NCBI GenBank assembly: GCA_016648135.1 | Contig: JADDOH010001519.1 | Location: 62,001-126,000 of the forward strand | Direction: 5' to 3' | From: Agrypnia vestita | Taxonomy: Eukaryota > Arthropoda > Insecta > Trichoptera > Phryganeidae | DNA length: 64,000 bases | Notes under the pieces: model-generated | What the model saw: only the letters and a program-made list of their open reading frames with translations | The model's database searches: none | Told to the model about the DNA's origin: nothing | Shown: positions 53,841 to 63,330 of the stretch, in pieces | Layout: each line of letters starts with the position of its first letter | Numbering within the stretch: the first letter of the stretch is position 1 | Position numbers and translations under genes: made by a program

Positions 53841-53842
53841 AA

Positions 53843-53987
53843 GGCCCGGTTGTTTCAAGTTCGATCAAAGTAAGCGGTCGATCAAAGCATAGATTTTTAC
53901 GAAAACGGATCGTCTGATTGGTGGAGACCGTAAAAATCTATGCTTTAAAAGAACGATTACTTTAACCAAACTTGAAACAACCGGCCC
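53843..53987. mobile_element. Harbinger-type MITE (family M4)
   Basis: GGCCCGGTTGTTTCAAGTT left and GGGCCGGTTGTTTCAAGTT right (inverted), with TAA on both sides (53840-53842, 53988-53990). Further inward, aaagcatagatttttacg is also mirrored. 145 bp. A relic of the family is at 31200-31293. Confidence 0.88.
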
Positions 53988-54174
53988 TAAGGCCAGCAAC
54001 GGCCGGGAACTCCCAATATTTAATACAAAATTCCCAAAAATCATTAAGGCCAATAATGACCACAGTACCCAAATTTAGACTTTGACTTACCAGACCTCAC
54101 TTGGTAATAAGCTTCCGATACGAACGGACGTGCTCGCACTGCCTCTCGTGACGGAAATTTATTAACAAGATAAC

Positions 54175-54214
54175 CTAAAGATGCCTGTTGTGATTCAGGC
54201 GAAACGGTTGACGA
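54175..54214 (+). ncRNA. Degenerate hammerhead-like motif, lineage 6
   Basis: CTAAAGA (one change from CUGANGA), t, stem II GCCTG...CAGGC (perfect 5 bp), GAAAC, then ggttgacg. Helix III is imperfect and stem I is not clear. Same bulged-base layout as the better motifs. Confidence 0.4.
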
Positions 54215-54279
54215 ATGGTCCTTCTGAGGACCAGATTTTGACGCGGGTTACCCCCAAAGAAATTAATACTAATCATTAT

Positions 54280-54281
54280 AT

Positions 54282-54320
<39 letters not shown>
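54280..54320. repeat. (TA)n microsatellite
   Basis: Uninterrupted tatata run at ~54283-54313. Confidence 0.95.
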
Positions 54321-55031
54321 CTTTTACACGTATGCTGCGCTATAAGAAAGAAAGAGAAAAGACCGTAGAATAAATACCGCAATTCGCTACTAACTTCATA
54401 TGCATTCGTTGTTAAAAATTATGTTTTTTTGTCCTTTCTTATACTTGGTTATGAAAATAATTTCTATCTCTTTCTGACTGATACATTTAGTACGCAATAG
54501 AAGACAGCAGAAGATTTGTTTTTCAGTGACTAGTCTATATTTATAGTACGTCTATGTTTCATATTAATTCTCAATGATTTCTTAATACAAAAATATTTAT
54601 TGCATGAAATATTATTACACTAATATTATTACAATTTTATTAACTTTCCATTTTAGAAGTCGAGAGCCGTGAAACAAATTTTGAGTTGACAAATGAATAT
54701 CAACATAGATTTGGCGGTAAATATCGTGATTTTCATGCTGTATCACAAACATGATCCATGTTTACAGTTTTATGCACTGACAGATTTATAATTAATTTGA
54801 GAAGACCGACGATTACTTATATCCTCGTATTTCATAAAAAATGTCACACGTAAATGTTTACTTGATAGGTATTGCACACAATTAACCTATTAGACCCGTC
54901 TTAAACAGCGCGATCAAATTGGAGAATCCTTCGAATTTCAAACTTATGTGCATTTCTAATCTAAACTACGAAATTCAACGAAATAAAAGAAGTATATCGT
55001 TGTATTCCTATCACATTTATTGTTATATGTG
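54321..55031. other. Gene-free stretch
   Basis: Nothing recognised. Confidence 0.35.
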
Positions 55032-55276
55032 GGGTATAAAAGCAAAGGCAGCAATATACAAAAAAAAATAGTGCAGTCATCGAGGATTATTAATTTATAT
55101 TTAATGTACTGTATTCGAGATTTTATAGGAAACATAGCCTACAAATTTATAGGAAATATGATTGTGGAAGGTACATAAAATCTAGAATTCAGTACATTTT
55201 GAATTTGTAAACCTCGGTGACTGCATTCAAAACATTTTTTTTATTTTTGTATATTGTTGCCTTTGCTTTTATACCC
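55032..55276. mobile_element. Foldback MITE
   Basis: gggtataaaagcaaaggcag left and gggtataaaagcaaaggcaa right (inverted), followed by tatacaaaaa and tgcagtca-cgagg in both arms. 245 bp. No duplication fixed. Confidence 0.8.
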
Positions 55277-55479
55277 ACCAATATTTATTTTTCAGATTTT
55301 AACATTTAATAACATAGTGTATGAAATGTTTAACTTTTTCAATAAATATATTTTAGAACTATTGAAGTTCGCTTTTTTCCAAAATTTATGTTTAAGCTCG
55401 ATTCACGCTTCAATGTACTAACGCTCTGGATATCTATACCTATAAAACTCAATGTCTGTCTGTCTGTCTGTTCTCTATA

Positions 55480-56012
55480 CAAATCTACACCGTTTGTTAG
55501 ATTCGATTCAAATTTTACATACTTAGGTATGCTTTAGGATTCGGCGGGTAACATGGGTGACATTCCCCCTCTTCCCTTTTACCCCTTCCCACCCCTTGAT
55601 ATATTTTCAATGCAAATCTGTACCGTTCGACCGATCGGACTCAAAATTTGCATACTTATTCTTTAGCACCAGTCGGGTAATATAGGCGACATTTCCCCTT
55701 CCTCCTCTAACCCATCCTCTCCTCATATATATTTTCTGTACAAATCTTCACCGATTCACCGCTTAGACCCACACACTTAGCTTCACACACCGCTTCACCG
55801 ATTAGACCCAAATTTTGCATACACATTCCCGACGAAAAAAATATGCCATATTTCTTCCCTAGACATCCTATCCACCCTAGCCTTGATTAAACGAAAACAT
55901 TGTTTTAATTAGAGGCTTTGCAAGGCAATGGTATCTTTGTTTCCTCCCCCACAAATTTATTTTCAACTTAATCCTTAACCCGTGCATTCCCAGGTACGAA
56001 TAGCTAGTATTT
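55480..56012 (-). repeat. Repeat R5, copy 2 (inverted)
   Basis: Reverse complement of 44650-45135, including the ~130-bp tandem units (gttcgaccgatcggactcaa) and the head cgtacgaa-like ...tagctagtat at the right end. It directly abuts the poly-T that marks the LINE tail at 56013. Confidence 0.75.
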
Positions 56013-56357
56013 TTTTTTTTTTTTTTTTTTTTTATTTCAGTATATATACGCCCATCAGAGCATTTACATAAACATTGGGTAATACATGTCGGTAATGAGA
56101 AATATAAAAAGAAAATAAAAAAAGTCATATAAAGAAATATAAAATGACATAATAACAGAAATATAAAAAGAGCTCTACAACTAAACTTAAACACAGAATC
56201 CATAATTTCATAAATCTATAAATACATCATATTTTTATAGGATTAGCGATAATTACAGAAATATAAATTAAGAATTTTTTTTTTTATAGGATAAGAATAC
56301 AAGAAAAGAGTGATAATTACATATATTTGAGGATTATTTTTAGACATAGAGGAAAGT

Positions 56358-56759
56358 TCATTGTTGATTAAGAATATTGCGAATTGTATGTTTGAATTTA
56401 TTTAAATTTGTGGAAAAAACGTCTAACTGTTCAAATCTGTTAACAAGTCTGGGAAGCCTTTGAAGTGGTGAATTAAAAAAGTAATTAGTTGTCGCAGCTT
56501 CCAAGGCAAACCCTGCGTAATTTCTGGTTACTCGGGATGGAACTCGAAAACAGATTCGTTCCAACAGTTGTGGACAGTCGATGTTCCCGTTAATTATTTT
56601 GTGAAAAAAGACGAGATCAGCTACAATTCTTCTTATTTCCAATTTATCAAGAGAGCAAAATGATCTTAAAAAGTTATAATCAATATGTGTTGATGGTAAA
56701 TTAAGTTTATAATTGATAAAACGGAGAAATTTATTTTGTGTTCTCTCTAAATGTGACAC
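56358..56759 (-). pseudogene. LINE polyprotein, C-terminal part
   Basis: 133 codons: SHLERTQNKFLRFINYK (end of the RT/thumb region), FFHKIINGNIDCPQLLERIC, TNYFFNSPLQRLPRLVNRFE and KFKHTIRNILN, the conserved post-RT C-terminus of CR1/Jockey-type LINEs. Related C-termini are at 5157-5402 and 60322-60471. It is in a different frame from 56747-57400: a one-base deletion near 56798-56801 separates them, so the protein is broken at that point. Confidence 0.85.
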
Positions 56760-57400
56760 ATGAACAGCATATTGAGGGCTCCATACAACTGAATTGTTTC
56801 TAATACTGGTCTAACCAGACTCTTAAATAATAGTTTAAAAGTTCCAATATTTTTGAAATCTTTACTTAATCTGAGTACGAAACCTAGGGTTCTTAAGCCT
56901 CTATCAACTGTGCAATTGATATGTGACACAAGAGAAAACTTATTGTCTACAATTACGCCCAGATCTCTAATTTCATCAACGACACTCAAAGTTATACCAT
57001 TAATTTTGTAGTCATAGTTTACTATTGTCCGGGTACGGCAGAATCTCAGCATTTGACATTTGGAGATGTTTAAAGAAAGTTTATTTTCTTCACACCATTT
57101 CTGTAAAATATCCAGTGCATTCTGCAGAAGTTTGCAGTCGTGTTCCGTATTTATTACTCTATAGAGTTTCATATCATCTGCAAATAGCAAACACCTCACA
57201 CCGGATAACAAAAGCATGGGGATTACATCATTAATGAATATAATGAACAAAATAGGACCCAGGTGGGAGCCTTGTGGTACCCCGCTTACTGCACAAAAGT
57301 AGTCAGACTCTAACTCAGCTATTCTAACAATCATTTGTCTGTTATGTAAATAACTCTCGAGCCAAGCTTTAATGTTACCCGAAACTCCCAAGGCATTCAT
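56747..57400 (-). pseudogene. LINE reverse transcriptase, central part
   Basis: 217 codons beginning NALGVSGNIKAWLESYLHNR. RT landmarks in order: SGVPQGSHLGPILFIIFIND (motif with PQG), LLFADDMKLY (catalytic FADD box), LNISKCQMLRFCR, and IRDLGVIVDNKFS (the LGV motif), then RPVLE. These identify the palm/fingers of a non-LTR RT, which copies the element RNA at a nicked target. The endonuclease and RT N-terminus are lost by truncation at 57400. The frame shifts near 56800; the residues after VLE are spurious. Confidence 0.92.
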
Positions 57401-58063
57401 TCATATTCAATATACATTTCTAGTTGGTCAATCTAATTTGTATTACATACGAGTACACGAGTAAAAATGATTTTGTCTTGATTTCCCAATAAATATTCTC
57501 AATAAAAATTAGTTTAACAGTGTGCCCCGATGTATTTACTTCAGTCTGTCAGCTATCAGTGCGGAATGTGATATCCAAGATAACGTCACTTACATTTTGG
57601 CTATCCATATCGTAAATTGATGAATGTTTACATTGTAGAATGTACCTATCTACGTAAGCTGGATTACATGCCGGAGATACAAGCCACAAGCTGTACCTCA
57701 ATTTCACCATTGTGAATAATCCAGCGGCAGATTTATAATAGCAGCACAAGTCGTATTTGTGAAAAATGCGAAAAATTCCTAATCAAAGAGAAAAAGAAAA
57801 CAAAACCAAGAACAAGCACCAAATAACGCTTTTAAAAATGAAGACCATAGATAAGATAATATAAATAAAACCTAGAAACACTGTTTAGCTCCAAAGCAGC
57901 TACGATTGTGCTCGTCTGTTCAATATTATCCCCTCGCTTGCCCCGAATTTTAACATAGTCAGGATTGGGGGTACATAATGTTATTTTACTTAATTTTTAT
58001 AGATTTATATCGAATGTTGTTAGTAAGTTTAAAGTGATTTGATCATTGGAAGATAAGAGGGTT
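57401..58063. other. Gene-free stretch
   Basis: Nothing recognised. Confidence 0.35.
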
Positions 58064-58560
58064 GGGATGTTAATGGAATGGAATATTGTAATAAGAAAGA
58101 TCTTGAATAAAATTTGAGCAACAGTCATTGATGGGGCATCCAAAAAATATGTCATCTAAATGTTCGTCGTCCATCTGGCATTCACACGTAGGAGAGTCCC
58201 GAATGCGGATTTTAAAAAGATGGCTATTCATGCAACAGTGTCCTATTCGCATACGGCAGATAGAGGAAGCCTCGAACTTATTCACTTTCATTTCTGAAAA
58301 CCATGGCCTGGCAGGAATTTCTGGTTGTATTGCGGAATACCATTTTCCTTTTAAAGATTTTGAGGTCTCCCATTGAGACTTCCAAGTAAAATTCATTTTT
58401 TCCTTAAGTAACGGCAGTAAATCTGATATTGTAGCATGATTATGAGAGGAAATGCCGGAAGTGAAGCTTCTTTAGCTAAAGCATCTTGCCTTTTCATTTC
58501 CTGGGATTCCGCAATGGCTAAGAATCCATGCTAAAGCAATGTCAGTTTTTTTGCTGAATG
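58064..58560 (-). pseudogene. LINE RNase H domain relic (I/R1-type)
   Basis: Minus strand: LAWILSHCGIPGNEKA (the WIPxHxGIxGNExAD motif of RNase H) at ~58485-58545, then after a frame change KWYSAIQPEIPARPWFSEMK, ICRMRIGHCCMNSHLFKIRI, RDSPTCECQMDDEHLDDIFF. The second block is the RLRxGHxxxxxHLxxxxxxDSPxCxCG-DExxxHIFFxC zinc-knuckle-like C-terminus of I/R1-superfamily LINE polyproteins. In life the RNase H removes RNA from hybrids. RT and endonuclease are absent. Confidence 0.78.
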
Positions 58561-58862
58561 TGAAATATAAGGTTAAATAAAGGTTTTTAATAATTTATTG
58601 ACAATGATCATGAGAATATTACGGATGACCAAAGTGAAAACAATTAGGAACGTGCAATAATCAAGCAGGGTTGCCATCACTCAGAAATGTGAGACGTGGT
58701 GTAGTGTGTCGTGGCGCGTGTGTAACTCTTCCTTTATATAGTGCTTCATTATCTGTCAGCCGGAAAATGTATATCGGAATACCTCTCTTTACCTTTGTAC
58801 CTTGTACACAACGTTATTTTTGTACTGATTGGTAACAGAGTGTGTTTTATTACTTAAAACTA

Positions 58863-59075
58863 CCTGTAACCTGTCAAAAATGACGGTACCTTTACATGCC
58901 GGTTCCTAAAGAATGTGTATTTACTTATTTATAGCCGACACCCATGAAATAGTAATAGCGACTTTTATCAAAATATTTGAACATTTTTTTTATATTCCCC
59001 TGCCGGCAGTTAATGATACTATTTTTAAACCCTGGCGATTGTGCGTAAAACTAAACGTGATGTTGTCATTTGATG
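58863..59075 (+). mobile_element. SINE-like repeat S3, copy 2, body
   Basis: Matches 17559-17760 (atgccggttcctaaagaatg; tttatcaaaatatttgaaca; aaaccctggcgattg). Separated from its tRNA-like partner (59355-59434) by ~280 bp that contain the tRNA-Glu-like sequence. Confidence 0.6.
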
Positions 59076-59168
59076 ACAATATCACTCTATCGACAACATA
59101 AGTAAATAATTAATATAAATAAAATAGACAGCAAAACCTAAAATCAAAAATAAAATGAGAAAAATATA

Positions 59169-59240
59169 TTCCGATGCCCGGAACCGAACCGAAACCTCCT
59201 TTGTGAGAGCCAGGCATCCTAGCCACTACACCATATCGGA
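59169..59240 (-). tRNA. tRNA-Glu(CTC)-like, probably a pseudogene
   Basis: 72 nt: acceptor tccgata/catcgga (6 of 7), D arm tggtgtagtggctagga as in eukaryotic tRNA-Glu, anticodon loop ctctcac giving CTC, B box ggttcggttcc (one change from consensus). Anticodon stem only 3 of 5 pairs, which argues for a pseudogene or SINE head. Confidence 0.5.
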
Positions 59241-59354
59241 GATCAAGCCAGTGTACCTAAAGAAAATATATTTTAGAAAATATATTGTGCGTCCTATAAT
59301 CTTTTTATAGGTATAAATATATATGTACTATATTTTTGACGGGTCATTTTGGCC

Positions 59355-59434
59355 AGGATCGGCGGTAGCAACATCGTTAGATTGCGGCCGTTTCGGGTCT
59401 GCTGGCCCGGGGTTCAAGCCCCATGTCCCGCCAT
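59355..59434 (+). mobile_element. SINE-like repeat S3, copy 2, tRNA-like head
   Basis: cggcggtagcaacatcgtta ... ggcccggggttcaagcccca, matching 17784-17862, followed by tttaatttcggtttttagcc. Confidence 0.55.
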
Positions 59435-59726
59435 TTAATTTCGGTTTTTAGCCAGAGATATTTATATTTTTCAATTGATTCAGCAACTTTGTAGATTGAC
59501 ATTTTTAAAATTTTGATTGTATTATTTGTAGGTATATGGAAAAACCTTTCCGAAACATTTAGGCGTAATTAATAAATAATATAAGTAGATACATACAAAT
59601 AATACAACCAATATTTGAGATATTTATTGGTTAACTTTCTTTATAGGAAATATAAATGGACAAACCATTTTGCAATCATGTTCGTTATTGGGACTATTTA
59701 CAGCTGCCCGAAAGAAAGACTCAGAT

Positions 59727-60200
59727 GTATAGACGTACCATTATAACTAGGCGTGCGAGGCAGGGCTATCGCTATGCGAGGAAGTTCCTATCGCGTAACA
59801 GAAGTTGTCAGGGTGTAAATTTATTACACAATACAGAATGTCCGGTGACCGGTGTCGTATTAAATACAGAAATTTGGCAGCACTAAAGAAACCATGCAGT
59901 AATGGCGGCCGTTCTATCTGTTAAACTGTCAGACGGTAATATCAGTCCATTATTCGCTTCTTCAGCTTCGCAAAACTTTAATACTTCATTGACAATTGTT
60001 CTTGCACCATCCCGGACTGTTTAGGATGTTTTGGACACAATAATTCAGTGTATATTGGTAATCAAGATGACACAGCTCGCGCTCAAGGACGAGAATGAAC
60101 TGAATGACCGGGCGAGGGGTTACCGCCGGGCGCGGGCGGGGCGGATTTTATTTAAAAATTCGCCGCACGCCAAGTTACGTTGGGCAAGCAATACGTCCGA
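59727..60200 (-). mobile_element. TIR element T1, uninterrupted inverted copy
   Basis: Reverse complement of the T1 parts on either side of 14005-14819: gtccggtgaccggtgtcgta, taatggcggccgttctatct, accatcccggactgtttagg, gccgggcgcgggcggggcgg. The two halves are contiguous across taattcagtg, giving the empty site for the hAT MITE. The outer TIRs are lost. Confidence 0.8.
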
Positions 60201-60321
60201 ACCCTTTTTAAAAATTTATTTATATACTTAAGATGTATAGTAGCTAGCAGAAAGAACTTCGAGACTTCCTGTATATCTATTTATCTATACAAATTGTCTA
60301 CGTGTTACTTATTGTACTATG

Positions 60322-60830
60322 TTATATGAAACTGCAGCTACTAACTATCTCTTTAATTTCCCACTGCAAAGGCTTCCTAGACTAGCAAACAGATACGAGC
60401 AACTGGACGACTTTGCCAATAACTGTATATAATTCAAACATATATTAAAAGGTGTATTGGAAGATTACTAGTATTTGTCGAATTGAACTTAAAAAATCTA
60501 TTTGTATTTGTATGTATATTTTTTATTATATTATGTCTTTCAAAGCTTGTGCTGTATCTTTTCACTCTACATTATTACTTTTTTTATTGTTTTTACATTT
60601 CTATATTATTGTGTTTTTCTTATGCTTCTGCTTTTTATGTACTTGCTTTTTACTTTATATTATATTTATCTTTATATATTTGTATCTGTATTTTAAGTAT
60701 TTTCTTTCCACTTTATGTCATTATTATGTTTACTATTATTTTTTCTTTAAACTTTATATTCTGTTAATGTACACTCTACCTATCTGTTGTAAAAGCTCTA
60801 TAGGGCGCTAATTAATAAATAAATAAATGT
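60322..60830 (+). pseudogene. LINE C-terminal relic with 3' UTR and AATA tail
   Basis: Frame 60322-60471 reads LYETAATNYLFNFPLQRLPR, LANRYEQLDDFANNCI, a TAA, FKHILKGVLEDY and TAG; it parallels EAATTNYFFNSPLQRLPRLV in the LINE at 56358. The T-rich 3' UTR runs to ctatagggcgctaattaata and (AATA)n at ~60830; the same end is at 2930-3010. The long open frames over 60452-60811 are low-complexity UTR sequence. Confidence 0.78.
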
Positions 60831-61029
60831 TGTAAAATCTATGTTGAGACGGATAAGGTACATATGTACTCTGAAGTTTTTAAGTCGCGATTTTCTCATT
60901 CTGGCAGGACCTTGTCATTGATTTTACCTCGCAATGATGACAAGGTGCAGTGTCTCATGGTCTCTAATGACAATTCTATTTTGTTACTGTAATAATGTTT
61001 CAACGGTTAGATAGTATATACTCACTTAG

Positions 61030-61113
61030 CACGATAGCAGCAGCAGAAAAATGCATCAATAAACTTGTTTTCATTGATTACGAAAAAGCTTTCGATAAGT
61101 AGAATTCTGTCCA
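61030..61113 (+). pseudogene. RTE-type reverse transcriptase fragment
   Basis: Frame reads AAAEKCINKLVFIDYEKAFD then K and TAG. FxDYEKAFD is RT motif A carrying the first catalytic Asp, and EKC upstream fits RTE-type enzymes. Only ~28 codons survive. Confidence 0.65.
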
Positions 61114-61239
61114 TTTCTTCTTCTTCTTAAAATTAGGCAATCCGCCCTTTTAAAAAGTGATTTGCTCCATCTTACAAGTTTTGTATGAGATGCTGCTAAG
61201 AAAAGGTATGATTAATTACATATTTATGTCATTTCTTCT

Positions 61240-61312
61240 TCTTCTTCTTCGGCCTTCATCTCTCCACTCCTGGATATAGATAGGCTCTTCCATACCCTTC
61301 TGTGTTTTAGAA
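61240..61312 (-). mobile_element. LINE 3' end with GAAGAA tail
   Basis: Minus strand: gtatggaagagcctatctat, ccaggagtggagagatgaag, gccgaagaagaagaagaa. Same family as 22937-23275 and 46650-46868; coding part nearly all lost. Confidence 0.6.
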
Positions 61313-62875
61313 TTCAGGTTCATTTAATTTGGAAGGGGTTTGGCATTAAAACATCACACTTGCCAGACGGGTTGGTGACTTTTGAAATCATCCGCTCTTA
61401 ACATAGGGAACAGACGCTGTTTGTAGCCGCCCATTATGGGTCGGACGCTACTGCCTGTTGGTCTGCGAGAGGTGTTTTATTTCCTTCCTGCCCTACATAT
61501 CTGACAAGCTTTCCCCTATCCGCCACCTGGGGATGCATCTCCTAGCGGTTACAGGCTCCGCCGAAGAATTTATGTCATTTACAAACAATTTTGATACTAT
61601 CCTTATAGCAAGAAGATGACAAATATTGGTTGAGAGTTGAAATTTAGCCCCGATCAGTTCATTGTAAAGGGTTGCTGGTTATTGAAGTGGGTGAAAAAAT
61701 TGACCACAAATAAATATAAATAATAAAAATTTGTTATAAAGCATGATGTACATTATAACATTCCCAAGAAGTGTCAATGGCTGGCTCTCTCGGCCTTATT
61801 CCAATTTCGTAAAAAAATAAAACGATGTAGATTTTGTTGATTTGTACCACGGAGTACGAAAATATACAGAAATGAATCAAACTCGATCTATAGGAAAGGA
61901 GGTTGGGTCACAGCGGGAGAGTGTCCCCCATCGCTTACGCTTATAACACATTAATACTGCAATCAAAGTATTTATTCTTGTATAATTAAATTCCCTAGCA
62001 AAAAAAATTACAACATACCTTGTTTTTTTAATTTTCGTTCCAAACAGAATCTCTTAAATAAAAACAAGTAACTGTAATAAAGTGTGACATGTTTACTAAG
62101 ACTATATATACTTTTTAAGAGTATATATGGTTTGATATTTTCATAATTATTTCAAAATTTATAATTGCTCTAAGTATTTTTTTTACACAAGATAGACGTA
62201 TTGGAACCAGCCATGTCACAGGATTGTGTACCAAGAAATTTACGTTGGTTAATATCTATATATTGTGGTGGTGTGTGATTTGAGACTATTTAGCATATTA
62301 AATACATACCCCTTTTATTATCTAGTTAAAGCACAAAATCTTCATAATTTCTCGCATAATGATGCATTTGATTGTAAATATGATGTCAAAATCGACTGAA
62401 TCAAACTTCCAAAGTAAGGCAGTCACGTAGCAGATTTACCCAGAATGCCTACTATATTACAAAGTTGGAATATTATGTTCAACACGACATAGTGTAATAT
62501 GTAAACAGGTATTCTGAGAATCACCGGAGAGAGTAAAAACACGTGGGTTAGTGAAGAATGTCTATGTAACTGGTAAAAAGTGTAGATGACAATGTGTGTG
62601 ATCGATACATTTTTTTTTTTTTTCTTTGTAACAAGAATCGCATGATAATTGAATTTACTAATTTTACATGAGACGTGACCAACCATAGCAATGTTTTATT
62701 CAAATACCAAGTCAATTACACTTAGATTTCAACTGTGAGAGGCAGTAGGTAGGTATCATCTTTAATAGACTAATTAGCTGGACTTTTTTCTGTGTTAAAC
62801 ATGCTGGTATGATGCCTCTTTTTAAAATTATGATATTAAAATAAATGTGTTGAATATCTTAAAATAGATCTTGAG
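61313..62875. other. Gene-free stretch
   Basis: 61360-61565 is GC-richer (ccgcccattatgggtcggac; tatccgccacctggggatgc) and may be LINE untranslated sequence, but no motif settles it. The rest is AT-rich with nothing recognised. Confidence 0.35.
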
Positions 62876-63054
62876 TAGCTTGTTGGTCTTGTGGTTAGGA
62901 CACTCGCCTCGTGATCCCAAGGTCGCGGGTTCGAACCTCACTCCAGACTATCAAGTTAGTCCAATTTTCATAGCACAGGCGTTTAGCTTACTTTAAAAAT
63001 AGTAAGAATATTGATGTGATACGTGTTCCGTGTTCGCATCTCTATTTTTCTTTA
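62876..63054 (+). mobile_element. SINE S1, best-preserved copy
   Basis: tagcttgttggtcttgtggt, A box tgtggttaggaca, B box ggttcgaacctc, body catagcacaggcgtttagct, tail cgtgttccgtgttcgcatct. About 179 bp and followed by AAATAAATAAA. Head is tRNA-like (His/Glu-type D arm), indicating an internal pol III promoter. Confidence 0.9.
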
Positions 63055-63089
63055 AAATAAATAAATAAAAATTTAATTAATGCGTATTA

Positions 63090-63330
63090 AATAGTCCACT
63101 GAACTATCACTGTAGTGATTTTTAATTAGTGATTAAAACTTCATTCGCTTTAGTACACTTAAAATAAAATGACAAAAACCTTACAATTTTTTTTCAAATT
63201 TCAAAATGTTTTAATCATATCATTTGACTTGTATCAAAGTAAATGAATGTTTAATTTTTGACATGTTTTGACAATTTTGATGTCGTTTATCTCCGTAACC
63301 GTCGTCATTTCACCCAAAATGCAAAGAATA
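63090..63330 (+). repeat. MITE family M2 half-copy, split by mariner
   Basis: cattcgctttagtacactta, the mirrored ttgacttgtatcaaagtaaa, and catttcacccaaaatgcaaa as at 22660-22690. The mariner at 63331 enters at a TA inside it. Confidence 0.6.

Larger units (their letters stand above)
56013..57400 (-). mobile_element. 5'-truncated CR1/Jockey-like LINE with poly-A tail
   Basis: Minus orientation: RT coding from ~57400, 3' UTR ~56357-56035, and a poly-A (plus-strand T run 56010-56033). Homology starts abruptly inside the RT domain at 57400, the usual form of target-primed insertion. Matching flanking duplications were not found. Confidence 0.85.

Noticed and set aside
55877..56203. 108-codon minus-strand frame
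   Set aside because: Reads through the LINE poly-A tail (run of Lys codons) into repeat R5.
56013..57420. Target-site duplication for the LINE insertion
   Set aside because: No convincing direct repeat between the bases left of 56010 (tagctagtat) and those right of 57400; only ctagt is shared, which is too short.
60452..60811. 119-codon open frame rich in Phe, Tyr, Cys and Leu
   Set aside because: It is T-rich 3' UTR of the LINE relic ending at 60471; three overlapping frames are open, as expected from low complexity.
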